Source of the DNA: an uncultured Oscillospiraceae bacterium
GTDB taxonomy: Bacteria > Bacillota > Clostridia > Oscillospirales > Oscillospiraceae
Direction of reading: 5' to 3'
Assembly: GCA_934631005.1 (NCBI GenBank)
Contig: CAKTXA010000010.1
Span: 1 to 64,000 of the forward strand
Length of the DNA stretch: 64,000 nt
The notes beneath the pieces are model-generated. The model was not told the origin of the DNA, ran no database searches, and saw only the letters and a program-made list of their open reading frames with translations. Of this stretch, positions 27,701 to 35,073 are shown one piece after another. A program made the translations under genes and the position numbers. Each line of letters starts with the position of its first letter. Positions within the stretch are counted from its first letter, which is position 1.

Positions 27701-28016
27701 GTCGGTCACGCTGACGCTCTCGGTGACGGAGCTGGGAGAGAACGGGATGATCCTGTCGGATGTGGACGTTGTGAACGAGACGTTCAAGCTGCGCGTGAAG
27801 CCCGCCGTAACGGCGACGGTCGTCTGCGCGGTGTTTGACGAGAATATGCGGCTGCTGCAGCTGCAGCTGAAAACGGTCGAGAAAAGCGAGAGCGCAAAGA
27901 GTCTCGAGGTGAAGTTCTCCGCCGCGCTGCCGGAAACATACACCGTGCGCTGCTTTATGTTGAATGACAAGACCGCACCGCTCTGCAAGGCGCTGCAGCG
28001 GACGTTTGGAGGGTAA
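24729..28016 (+). CDS. Large secreted protein with PQQ-type beta-propeller
   Basis: This 1095-residue protein has a signal peptide ending near ALAA. The N-terminal third has cadherin-like or Ig-like beta sandwiches (LRSLGVSYDGGAVAF, KSYTVTLPA). Residues about 510-905 form a PQQ-like propeller with repeated blades such as LIVYAGTSIYRIDPDTGE and VALSDGRVQAFDAVTLDSLW. A bacterial Ig-like type-3 module follows (about 915-990; KKTEYITGDTLDLTGMQV). There is no SLH or sorting motif. The ATG at 24729 is preferred over the upstream GTG because of AGGTGG 7-8 nt before it. Ligand unknown. Confidence 0.78.
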   Translation: MSLLKTLRRFGVFAALLLILCAAALAADNAATGTMSFTTETGVSLIVVDSDGTVYEPTLASGTRYRYTLPVGDGYRYIATKEDVYHATAPFTVGGGNDAYRDTITVTAGDWLTDLSFRTNTRTTVGSALPLDREFSSAVHSYNVTVPDADSRVCIWQKNETSVCTVLYETMTSTGEPEAVEVTPNNNNLAEVTSGKTLEHLLLSGSAYGNTATVRVSQTSDGVTQYTDYTVNFVRSLSLRSLGVSYDGGAVAFESGEKFDGAVKSYTVTLPAAAQELTLSVQPHTDAGKFGDPDNGYFVLVNGETVTAATVPVALSGTAETETVTVGVRNRYAETRKTDYTITVQKAGAVTVRFSLEPADAVLYLYNASTGRRVLPQDGAYALDEGFTYRYMLTDPDYIGRSGAMLAKRVNGTATLTLGAWDAKDQTLTNGKDYSVTAPVALSLLRAAENTTLQPGLSAAWADFRGTAYEGGEPAGSTAYSNNAAVSFRAPTDAGDGTLLWAKKLGAAYGADGTAEPGKALSSPILADGALIVYAGTSIYRIDPDTGETLLEKPMAGTSSFSINGPTYYGGMVFVALSDGRVQAFDAVTLDSLWLYKNERGGQPNCPITVRDGYLYTGFWNAETGAADFVCLTVTDELPGQTMENKTAVWQQTHTGGFYWAGAYAGEEFVVVGSDDGAGAGEIGTSTLYLFDARTGEILDRAACRGDIRSAVCYDGEAYSVTTKGGYFYRVRVVQDGGSWKFDDLQALALGGASTSTPVAANGRAYVGVQGTSQFGQSTGHRIAVIDLASFTVAYTVPTQGYPQTSGLLTTAYASDDGYAWNYVYFIENYTPGKLRVLRDSPTATDDPRRTAETSSDGTIQTAYALFTPVGEHAQYAICSPIADANGTLYFKNDSGCLMAFGSAAESLELTAAPKKTEYITGDTLDLTGMQVTATLKNGLTRDVTKLISAPDCALTAADTALRLTPADGWGTYHNEPSGQTMRAGVSTLWPSVTLTLSVTELGENGMILSDVDVVNETFKLRVKPAVTATVVCAVFDENMRLLQLQLKTVEKSESAKSLEVKFSAALPETYTVRCFMLNDKTAPLCKALQRTFGG

Positions 28017-28019
28017 ACG

Positions 28020-28967
28020 ATGAACAACCGAACCAGGCGGCTCCTGCCGCTGCTGCTGGCGCTGATCTTACTGCTCACGGCCTGCGCCGCGCAGCCGAAA
28101 ACGCCGTTTGAGCAGGCGGCGGCCTACGCGGTCAAGCACGCGCCGCAGCCGGAGGCCTGCGCGTCGGACTGGACGGTCATGGCGCTCGCGCGCGGCGGCG
28201 CCGACGTGCCGAAGGGCTATTTTGACGGGTATTATGCGAGCGTGGAGGGGTATGTCGCGGAAAAGGGCGGCGTGCTGCACGAGCGGAAGTACACGGAGTA
28301 TTCCCGGCTCGTCCTCGCGCTGACGGCCATCGGCAAGGATCCGCGCGATGTGGCGGGCTATGATCTGCTGCGGCCGCTGGCGGACTTTGAAACGGTGAAC
28401 CGGCAGGGCATCAACGGCACGATCTTCGCCCTGCTGGCGCTGGACAGCGGCGGCTATGACATGCCGCAGGACCCGGACGCCGCCGTGCAGGCCACGCGCG
28501 AGGGGTATCTGCGGTATCTTCTGGACGCGCAGACGGCGGATGGCGGCTGGACACTCGCGGGCGGGTCGGCGGACGCCGACCTCACGGCGATGGCGCTGTG
28601 CGCGCTCGCGCCGTATCAGGCCGACGCGGATGCCGCATCGGCGATCGGGCGCGGCCTTGCGTGCCTGTCCGCCATGCAGGCGGAGAGCGGCGGCTATATC
28701 GCCTACGGCGCGGAGAATTGCGAAACAGTGTGTCAGGTGATTTTGGCGCTCACGTCGCTCGGCATTTCTTTGGACGACGCGCGGTTCGTCAAAAACGGCC
28801 GGGCGCTCTCAGACGCGCTGGCGTGCTTTGCGCAGGCGGACGGCAGCTATGCCCACACGCCGGATGACGGCACGAACGCCATGGCGACGGAGCAGGCGCT
28901 GTGCGCCCTTGCAGCCCTCCGCCGCGCCGAAGGCGGGCAGAGCGGGTTTTATCAGATGAAAGAGTAA
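28020..28967 (+). CDS. Lipoprotein with prenyltransferase/terpenoid-cyclase-type alpha/alpha toroid
   Basis: The product has 315 residues. A lipoprotein signal (LLLALILLLTAC) has its acceptor cysteine in LTAC. The rest shows repeated helical pairs with the squalene-oxidase/prenyltransferase repeat look: LLDAQTADGGWTLAGGSAD, LSAMQAESGGYIAYG and CFAQADGSYAHTPDDGT. This toroid also forms the N-terminal domain of intrinsic factor and transcobalamin. It starts 3 bp after the propeller gene and ends the block at a strong terminator. Partnership with the DUF4430 proteins upstream is inference. Confidence 0.82.
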   Translation: MNNRTRRLLPLLLALILLLTACAAQPKTPFEQAAAYAVKHAPQPEACASDWTVMALARGGADVPKGYFDGYYASVEGYVAEKGGVLHERKYTEYSRLVLALTAIGKDPRDVAGYDLLRPLADFETVNRQGINGTIFALLALDSGGYDMPQDPDAAVQATREGYLRYLLDAQTADGGWTLAGGSADADLTAMALCALAPYQADADAASAIGRGLACLSAMQAESGGYIAYGAENCETVCQVILALTSLGISLDDARFVKNGRALSDALACFAQADGSYAHTPDDGTNAMATEQALCALAALRRAEGGQSGFYQMKE

Positions 28968-28970
28968 CGC

Positions 28971-28999
28971 AAAAAGCACAGCCATCAGGCTGTGCTTTT
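28971..28999. terminator. Bidirectional terminator
   Basis: AAAAAGCACAGCC and GGCTGTGCTTTT around ATCA give a terminator that works on both strands. It ends the surface-protein block and the converging Cys-rich gene. Confidence 0.9.
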
Positions 29000-29011
29000 C
29001 TGCGCGATGTT

Positions 29012-29857
29012 TCAGGTCTTGCTCTCGGTGCGGGCGCAGTTCGTGCAGCTCTTTTCGGGGGCGATGCACGAATTCTCCCGCGTGGGGAAGAACGCGTCGA
29101 TGGGGAAGTCGATCTGGCTGAACAGCTCGCAGGGGCTCTGCGCGGCATCCACCGCACTGGGCGTGCAGGACTTCGTGGGGATGCAGTAGTCGAACGCCGG
29201 CAGGAGCAGCTGCGTGCTGCGCTGCATCCGCGTGATGGAGAACTGCCCGATGGTGACCTGCAGGCGCTTGTTTTCGCCCTGCAGCACGAGCTCGTCGTCA
29301 AAGCAGGCGAGGATGGCCTCGGGGATCTGCGGCGTGTCGGGCGGGCAGCAGCAGCTGCACACGTCGCACAGGCCGGAGCCGAGGATGATGGGGTCGACGA
29401 CCTCTACGGCCACGGTCGGCACGCCGCAGTTTTCGATCTGCCGGCGGCTCTCGCAGCCGCAGTCGCGGCTGTAGTACGTTTTGGCGCTGCTCTCGCCGCC
29501 AAAGAGGATCAGGCGCTTTGTGAACACGGCAAGCCCCGAGATGGTGACCGGGCGGCCGCAGCCGTTCGACGCCTCGCCGAGCACACGGTAGTAATACGTG
29601 ATCTCGGCGGTGTAATAGCCCGTGTTGTAGGGCACAGCCTCCACCTGGATGCACACGTGCATCAGCTCCACATACCGCGCCTTGGCGCTGGTGGACTGGT
29701 CGAGCACGCGCTGCGATTCCAGCGTTAAGTACACGCGCAGATCTTCTATGCAGTCCTTTGCCAGACAACTGTCCGTGACTTTATCCGTGTGTACGCAGAC
29801 GGCTTCCTTGATCCCGTGCAGATCACAGACCGGCTTGACTGAATTGGTATCGGACAT
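29012..29857 (-). CDS. Cysteine-rich protein of unknown function
   Basis: This 281-residue protein has no signal peptide and about 22 cysteines, including CDVCSCCCPP, RDCGCES and a C-terminal SCTNCAR. It is otherwise beta-rich, with segments such as CIQVEAVPYNTGYYTAEITYYYRV. The composition resembles spore-coat or exosporium proteins of Clostridia; in this sporulating genome that is plausible but unproven. AGGAGGT precedes the ATG at 29857. It stands alone between a bidirectional terminator and the divergent tagA operon. I do not recognise a named domain. Confidence 0.75.
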   Translation of the reverse strand: MSDTNSVKPVCDLHGIKEAVCVHTDKVTDSCLAKDCIEDLRVYLTLESQRVLDQSTSAKARYVELMHVCIQVEAVPYNTGYYTAEITYYYRVLGEASNGCGRPVTISGLAVFTKRLILFGGESSAKTYYSRDCGCESRRQIENCGVPTVAVEVVDPIILGSGLCDVCSCCCPPDTPQIPEAILACFDDELVLQGENKRLQVTIGQFSITRMQRSTQLLLPAFDYCIPTKSCTPSAVDAAQSPCELFSQIDFPIDAFFPTRENSCIAPEKSCTNCARTESKT

Positions 29858-30036
29858 CGGATTACCTCCTGATCGAAAGATTAAGCATCAGCTTCAATGA
29901 GCGTAGGCTTTCATAACAGTTTATGCCGCCGCCCCGAAATGTGAAACTTCCGCGCCGCTTTTCTCGCGCGGCGATAGACAAAAGCGGGCCCGTGTGGTAA
30001 AATACGCCTGTATCCTGATAGTGTGACGAGGTATGC

Positions 30037-30780
30037 GTGCGTATGAAAACGGGAGTTCTGGGCCTGCGGTTCGATAACGTAACAATGGACGAGGCGCTCG
30101 CGCGGGCGCGTGAGCTGCTGAAAACGGACAGCGCGTCCGTTGTGGTCACGCCGAACGCGGAGATCGCCTATGAGGCGCTGCGCTCGGACGAGCTGCGCGC
30201 GCTGCTCAACTCCGCCGACCTCATGCTGCCGGACGGCAGCGGCGTGGTGCTGGCGGCGAAGCTCCTGAAAACGCCGCTCAAGCAGAAGGTCGCGGGCGTC
30301 GACTTTGCCGACCGCCTGCTCGGTGTGCTCGAGCAGACCGGCGGGAGGCTGTATCTGCTCGGCAGCAAGCCCGGTATCGGCGAGCTGGCGGCGGAAAAAA
30401 TGCGCGAGAAGCACCCGAAGCTCACCGTCTGCGGCATCGCCGACGGGTATTTCAAGGATGAGGCCGCTGTGGTCAAAAAGATCAACGAGGCCGCGCCGGA
30501 CGTGCTGTTCGTGTGCCTCGGCGCGCCGAAGCAGGAGCTTTTCATGCAGGCGCACCGGGACGAGCTGAACGTGCGGCTGATGGCCGGGCTCGGCGGGAGC
30601 CTTGACAGCTTTGCCGGGACGGTGAAGCGCGCGCCGCGCTGGATGATCCGCATGAATCTGGAGTGGCTGTACCGGCTCATCAAACAGCCCAGCCGCTTCG
30701 GCCGGATGCTCCGGCTGCCCAAATATATCTGGGCCGCTGTGTGTGAGCGCATAAGAGGAACAAAAAAATGGGAAAACTGA
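30037..30780 (+). CDS. tagA: WecG/TagA/CpsF family glycosyltransferase
   Basis: The protein has 247 residues. The signature blocks VVTPNAEIAYEAL, LMLPDGSGVVLAAK, DFADRLL, LYLLGSKPGIGELAA, CGIADGYF, LFVCLGAPKQELF and MAGLGGSLDSFAG are all present in order. The family adds N-acetylmannosamine or related sugars in wall teichoic acid and capsule synthesis at the membrane. GAGG at about 30028-30031 suits a GTG start at 30037; the ATG at 30043 is an alternative. It overlaps the next gene by 13 bp and leads a five-gene operon. Confidence 0.92.
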   Translation: MRMKTGVLGLRFDNVTMDEALARARELLKTDSASVVVTPNAEIAYEALRSDELRALLNSADLMLPDGSGVVLAAKLLKTPLKQKVAGVDFADRLLGVLEQTGGRLYLLGSKPGIGELAAEKMREKHPKLTVCGIADGYFKDEAAVVKKINEAAPDVLFVCLGAPKQELFMQAHRDELNVRLMAGLGGSLDSFAGTVKRAPRWMIRMNLEWLYRLIKQPSRFGRMLRLPKYIWAAVCERIRGTKKWEN

Positions 30781-31439
30781 TCGTATTCGAGGGGACCGAC
30801 GGCAGCGGCAAGTCTACGCAGTTCGCGCAGCTCACCCACCGGCTGGAGACGGAAAAGCGCCCGTTCCGCAAGCTGCAGTTCCCGCAGTATCTCGAGCCGT
30901 CGTCGGCGCTCATCCGGATGTATCTCAACGGCGACTTCGGCGACTCGCCCGACGCGGTGAACGCCTACGCCGCTTCGGCGTTTTACGCGGTGGACCGTTA
31001 CGCGTCTTATAAGCGCGTGTGGCAGAAGGATTATGAGGCGGGCGGGCTGATCCTGTCCGACCGCTACTCCACGTCCAACGCCGTGCATCAGGGCAGCAAG
31101 CTGCCGCCGGACGAGCAGAACGCGTTTTTCGGCTGGCTGTATGATTTTGAGCACGTGCGCTTCGGCCTGCCGAAGCCCGATCTCGTGCTGTGTCTGGATA
31201 TGCCCATCGAGCTGACGGAGCAGCTCATGCGAAAGCGCGAAGCGCAGACGCAGACGCGCGCCGACATTCACGAGAAGGACGGGGCGTATCTGCGCCTTTG
31301 CCGCGAGACAGCGCTGCGGGCGGCGGATTACTACGGCTGGCACGTCATCCACTGCGCGCAGGACGGCCGCGTGCGGAGCATCGAGGATATTCACAACGAA
31401 ATCTACGCCTGCGTGCAGGCGTGTCTGGAGGAGACTTAA
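30768..31439 (+). CDS. tmk: Thymidylate kinase
   Basis: It phosphorylates dTMP to dTDP. The 223-residue product has P-loop FEGTDGSGKST near residue 8, the DRY motif in LSDRYSTSNAVHQG and the substrate helix DRYASYKRVW. The lid segment (EAQTQTRADIHEKD) lacks an obvious Arg-rich stretch but is of normal length. It begins inside the 3' end of tagA, which implies translational coupling, and ends just before the DJ-1 gene. It is at the longer end for the family, so a related dNMP kinase is possible but less likely. Confidence 0.9.
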   Translation: MGKLIVFEGTDGSGKSTQFAQLTHRLETEKRPFRKLQFPQYLEPSSALIRMYLNGDFGDSPDAVNAYAASAFYAVDRYASYKRVWQKDYEAGGLILSDRYSTSNAVHQGSKLPPDEQNAFFGWLYDFEHVRFGLPKPDLVLCLDMPIELTEQLMRKREAQTQTRADIHEKDGAYLRLCRETALRAADYYGWHVIHCAQDGRVRSIEDIHNEIYACVQACLEET

Positions 31440-31985
31440 ATGGTAGCAATTTTACTTGGCACCGGATTTGAACCGATCGAGGCGCTCGCGCCGTGCGACA
31501 TTCTGCGCCGCGGCGGCGTGGAGGTAAAGCTCGCCGCGCTGGAGGGGCGCGTGGTCGAGGGCGGACAGGGCATCCGCGTGGAGGCCGACTGCGCGCTCGG
31601 CGATCTGAACGAAGAAGCGCTTGAGATGGTCATGCTGCCGGGCGGGCTCGGCGGCGTGCACTCCATCCTCGCGTGCGAGCCCGCGCTGGCGCTGGTGCGC
31701 CGCGCGTATGAAGCGGGGAAGTGGATCGGCGCGATCTGCGCCGCACCGCAGATCCTGGCGAAGCTCGGCATCACCGACGGGCGGAAGGCAACGTGCTACC
31801 CCGGCGTGGAAGCCGTGATGGGCAATGCCTTGATGCAGGACGCGGGCGTCGTGCGCGACGGAAAGGTCATCACCGGCCGCGCCGCGGGCAGTGCCGAGGC
31901 GTTCGGTCTGTCGCTTCTGGCCGCGCTGCGCGGCGAGGAGACGGCCAAACGCGTCGCGGATGAGATCGTAAGCTGCGCCCGGTAA
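31440..31985 (+). CDS. DJ-1/PfpI family protein
   Basis: The 181-residue protein has the DJ-1 layout: the glutamate strand TGFEPIEALAPCDILRR near residue 8, VMLPGGLGGVHSI, and the nucleophile elbow GAICAAPQIL with its cysteine near residue 101, followed by ATCYPGVE and TGRAAGSAEAF. Members of this YajL/ThiJ-like branch are linked to oxidative or glycation stress and to thiamine-related functions; activity cannot be told from sequence. It abuts tmk with no gap. Confidence 0.92.
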   Translation: MVAILLGTGFEPIEALAPCDILRRGGVEVKLAALEGRVVEGGQGIRVEADCALGDLNEEALEMVMLPGGLGGVHSILACEPALALVRRAYEAGKWIGAICAAPQILAKLGITDGRKATCYPGVEAVMGNALMQDAGVVRDGKVITGRAAGSAEAFGLSLLAALRGEETAKRVADEIVSCAR

Positions 31986-32010
31986 AGGCTTTTTGGTTTT
32001 TGGGGGTACT

Positions 32011-33426
32011 ATGTCCGATTTTGACGAAAAGCTGCCGCAGGACGGCGCAGACGGCGGGCTGGACGGCCTGTCACTGGACGAGCTGCTGCGCAGCGCAAAG
32101 GAAGAACTGGCGCGCGCCGACCGGCTGATCGACGAGAAGGCCCCGGAGCCGGACACACAGCCGGAGCCGGAGGCGGCGGAGCCTGCCGATGTGCCGCCGC
32201 AGCCGCAGGCGCACCATGAGGACGACGAGCAGGCGCCCGTGCACCGCACGCGCCTGTCCGCGCCGCTGCGCGTGCTGCTGTATGTGTGCGTGGTGCTGTT
32301 TGTATCGGTGGGGCTGGCCGTGGGCGGCTGGCGCTGCGCGCAGGACGTGCTCGCGCTCACAAAGCCCGACCGCAAGGTCACGGTCACGGTGGCGGAGAAT
32401 ATGTCCATCGCCGACCTCACGCAGGAGCTGCACGACAAGGGGCTGGTCGACTATCCGTGGCTGTTCAAGTTCTACTGCTGGTATTCGCACGCCGAGGATA
32501 AGATCGACCCCGGCACATATGAGCTCAACAATCTCTATGACTATCACGCGCTGGTAAACGGTATGATCGCTTCGACCGGCGTGCGCGCGTCCGTGACGCT
32601 GACGATCCCCGAGGGCTACGAGTGCAAGGACATCTTCGCCCTGCTGGAGGAAAACGGCGTGTGCACTGCGCAGGCGCTGGAGGACGCGGCGGCAAGCTAT
32701 GAGTTTGACTATGACTTCCTTGCCGACCTGCCGTATGGCGAAAAGAACCGGCTGGAGGGCTATCTGTTCCCGGACACGTATGAGTTCTACCTCGGCGAGG
32801 AGCCGGAGACGGCGCTTGACCGCTTCCTGCGGAACTTTGACCGCAAGGTCACGCAGGAGCTGCGAGATCAGGTGGATGCGCTCAACGAGCGCCTTGCGGC
32901 GCAGATGGCGGCGAACGATTTTACCGCCGAGCAGATCGCAAACAACCGCCTGACGCTGCATGACGTCATCACCGTGGCGTCGCTGGTGGAAAAGGAGACG
33001 GCGCGCTCGTCGGAGTCGGCAAACATCTCCTCCGTCATCTACAACCGCCTGTGCAGCAAGCTCTATCCGTGCCTGCAGATCGACGCGACGATCCAGTACG
33101 CGCTGGCCGAGCGCAAGGAGCAGCTGTCGAACGCCGACAAGGCGATCATCAGCCCGTATAACACCTATACGAACGCGGGCCTGCCCGTGGGGCCGATCGC
33201 AAATCCGGGCCTCAACTCTATCCGCGCGGCGCTGTATCCGGCGGAGACGGACTACTATTTCTATGCGCTCAGCGCGGACGGCGTGCACAAATTCTCCACC
33301 ACGTATTATGAGCATCAGGAATTTCTGATCGCGCAGGGCGCGCAGGCGGACGAGCCGGCAGCGGACGCGCCTGCCGACCCGGGCGAGACGGGCGATACGG
33401 CTACGGAGGGCGGCAATGCGGAATAA
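32011..33426 (+). CDS. mltG: Endolytic murein transglycosylase MltG
   Basis: MltG cleaves nascent glycan strands at the outer face of the membrane. The 471-residue product has an acidic cytoplasmic N-terminus (about 1-85), one membrane segment near 88-110, a LysM-like linker and the YceG domain with ASLVEKETA (catalytic Glu), VIYNRL and LQIDATIQYAL, ending in PGLNSIRAAL and YYFYA. The start at 32011 follows GGGGT. It overlaps the U32 gene by 11 bp; mltG next to a U32 peptidase-like gene is a familiar Firmicutes arrangement. Confidence 0.95.
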   Translation: MSDFDEKLPQDGADGGLDGLSLDELLRSAKEELARADRLIDEKAPEPDTQPEPEAAEPADVPPQPQAHHEDDEQAPVHRTRLSAPLRVLLYVCVVLFVSVGLAVGGWRCAQDVLALTKPDRKVTVTVAENMSIADLTQELHDKGLVDYPWLFKFYCWYSHAEDKIDPGTYELNNLYDYHALVNGMIASTGVRASVTLTIPEGYECKDIFALLEENGVCTAQALEDAAASYEFDYDFLADLPYGEKNRLEGYLFPDTYEFYLGEEPETALDRFLRNFDRKVTQELRDQVDALNERLAAQMAANDFTAEQIANNRLTLHDVITVASLVEKETARSSESANISSVIYNRLCSKLYPCLQIDATIQYALAERKEQLSNADKAIISPYNTYTNAGLPVGPIANPGLNSIRAALYPAETDYYFYALSADGVHKFSTTYYEHQEFLIAQGAQADEPAADAPADPGETGDTATEGGNAE

Positions 33427-34636
33427 ACCGGAGCTGCTCGCCCCGGCAGGGGATATGGAGCGGCTGAAAATGGCCGTGGCCTACGGCGCGGACGCTGTGT
33501 ATCTGGCGGGGACGAGCTTTGGTATGCGCTCGTTTGCCGGGAATTTCAGCCCCGACGAGCTGCCGGAGGCCGTGCGCTATGCGCACAGCCGCGGCGTGCG
33601 CGTGCACGTCACGGTCAACACCATGCCGCGCGGCGACGAGGTCGCGCGGCTGCCGGAGCATTTGAAGCTTCTCGACCGCGCGGGCGTGGACGCGCTCATC
33701 ATCGCTGATCTCGGCGTTTTTACCATGGCGGGGCAGTACGCCCCCAACTGCGAGCGGCACATCTCCACGCAGCAGTCGATCGCGAACGCCCCGTGCGCGA
33801 GCGCGTGGCACGCGCTGGGCGCGCAGCGGGTGGTGCTGGCGCGCGAGCTGTCGCTGGACGAAATTCGCGTCATCCGCGCGCAGACACCGCCGTCTTTGGA
33901 GCTGGAGGTGTTCTGCCACGGCGCGATGTGTGTGTCGTATTCTGGCCGGTGCCTGCTCAGCAACTACATGACCGGGCGCGACTCCAACCGCGGCGCGTGC
34001 GCGCAGCCGTGCCGGTATGAGTATGCGCTCATGGAGGAAAAGCGCCCCGGGGAGTATTTCCCCGTGTTTGAGGACGAAAAGGGCACGTATATTATGAATT
34101 CGCGCGACCTGTGTATGATCGACCATCTGGACGATCTCATGGACGCGGGCGTCGACTGCCTGAAGATCGAGGGGCGCGCCAAATCGGCGTATTACGCCGC
34201 GATCGTGACGGGCGCGTACCGCCACGTGCTGGACGATGTGGCCGCCGGGCGGCCGGCCGCCCCGGTCTGGCGCGACGAGGTCGAGCACGTGTCGCACCGG
34301 CACTATGCCACGGGCTTTTTCTACGGCCAGCCGGGGCAGTATACGGAATCGTCGCGTTATCTGCGCAACTGGCAGATCTGCGCAGTGGTGGAGTCGTGCG
34401 ATGAGCAGGGGAACGCCGTTTTGAGCCTGCGCAACAAGTTTGCACGGGGCGACACGGTGGAGCTCGTCGGCCCGGACTGCAAGCCGTTTTCGTGGACGGT
34501 TGGCGCGATGGAGGACATGGACGGCCTGCCTCTCACTGAGCCGCGTACCCCGCAGATGCGCTTCCGCGCCCAGCTGCCGCACTACGTCCCGCCCCTCTCC
34601 TTCGTCCGCCACGCCGTGGATCTGTCGGCTGAGTGA
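33416..34636 (+). CDS. U32 family protein (YrrO/TrhP-type tRNA hydroxylation protein)
   Basis: The product has 406 residues. The family N-terminus PELLAPAGDMERLKMAVAYGADAVYL is followed by the Cys signature, in order CHGAMCVSYSGRCLLSNY and then GACAQPCRYEY, and by LKIEGRAKSAYY. Formerly annotated as collagenase-like peptidases, U32 proteins of this branch help hydroxylate uridine-34 of tRNAs, and the cysteines probably hold an iron-sulfur cluster. It starts within the end of mltG, so translation is coupled. Confidence 0.92.
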   Translation: MRNKPELLAPAGDMERLKMAVAYGADAVYLAGTSFGMRSFAGNFSPDELPEAVRYAHSRGVRVHVTVNTMPRGDEVARLPEHLKLLDRAGVDALIIADLGVFTMAGQYAPNCERHISTQQSIANAPCASAWHALGAQRVVLARELSLDEIRVIRAQTPPSLELEVFCHGAMCVSYSGRCLLSNYMTGRDSNRGACAQPCRYEYALMEEKRPGEYFPVFEDEKGTYIMNSRDLCMIDHLDDLMDAGVDCLKIEGRAKSAYYAAIVTGAYRHVLDDVAAGRPAAPVWRDEVEHVSHRHYATGFFYGQPGQYTESSRYLRNWQICAVVESCDEQGNAVLSLRNKFARGDTVELVGPDCKPFSWTVGAMEDMDGLPLTEPRTPQMRFRAQLPHYVPPLSFVRHAVDLSAE

Positions 34637-34641
34637 AGAAG

Positions 34642-34676
34642 AACCCAGACTTCTCGAATGAGGGAGCCTGGGTTTT
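34642..34676 (+). terminator. Probable terminator of the tagA-tmk-mltG-U32 operon
   Basis: AACCCAG (34642-34648) and CTGGGTT (34668-34674) pair around a loop that has its own small helix, followed by TTTT. It lies 6 bp after the U32 stop. Confidence 0.6.
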
Positions 34677-34719
34677 GCTATTTTCTGTAATGCAGGGGGA
34701 AGGGCTTTACCCTCTCGCT

Positions 34720-34980
34720 GACATGTACCATCGTTCTTTTGCGGCAGCGCCGATTTGTAGGGGTGCCCTTGGCTTCCCCTGGGGGAAGCTGTCTGCGGAG
34801 CTTTGCTCCGCAGACTGATGAGGGCCGGGGAGCAGTTACGTTTAGCTGAGCATGCGAAGCTATGTTTCAGTGCTCCCCGGCCCTCATCCGGCTCGCTGCG
34901 CTCGCCACCTGTCCCTACCCTCTTTGTCCCTTCGGGACATTTCCCCCTGATAGGGGGAATCGGCCCCGAGGGGAAGGCAG
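34720..34980. repeat. Dispersed intergenic hairpin repeats
   Basis: No gene is seen in 34680-35030. The stretch holds a segment related to the one at 39504-39624 (shared blocks around CGTTC.TTTG and GGCTTCCCC...GGGGAAG). After it come an 11-bp stem, GTCTGCGGAGC/GCTCCGCAGAC (34791-34815), and a very strong 18-bp stem, with arms at 34817-34834 and 34871-34888 around a 36-nt loop. The tail CATCCGGCTCGCTGCGCTCG resembles intergenic repeats I know from Oscillospiraceae-type genomes. These are probably REP/MITE-type elements. Confidence 0.65.
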
Positions 34981-35034
34981 TGGGTGCATCCCGCGCCGCG
35001 GTGCGTGCAAAAGCCACAGCTGCCAACCATTTAA

Positions 35035-35064
35035 AAGAGCCTTCCCCGAATGGGGAAGGCTCTT
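35035..35064 (-). terminator. Terminator of the exoA-NlpC/P60 unit
   Basis: A 13-bp perfect stem, AAGAGCCTTCCCC and GGGGAAGGCTCTT around GAAT, is followed on the minus strand by TTTT. It is 9 bp beyond the NlpC/P60 stop. Confidence 0.9.
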
Positions 35065-35073
35065 CCTCTTTTC

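Noticed and set aside
34637..35040. Protein-coding frames through the intergenic repeat region
   Set aside because: Frames here have no ribosome-binding site and run through hairpin repeats and terminators.
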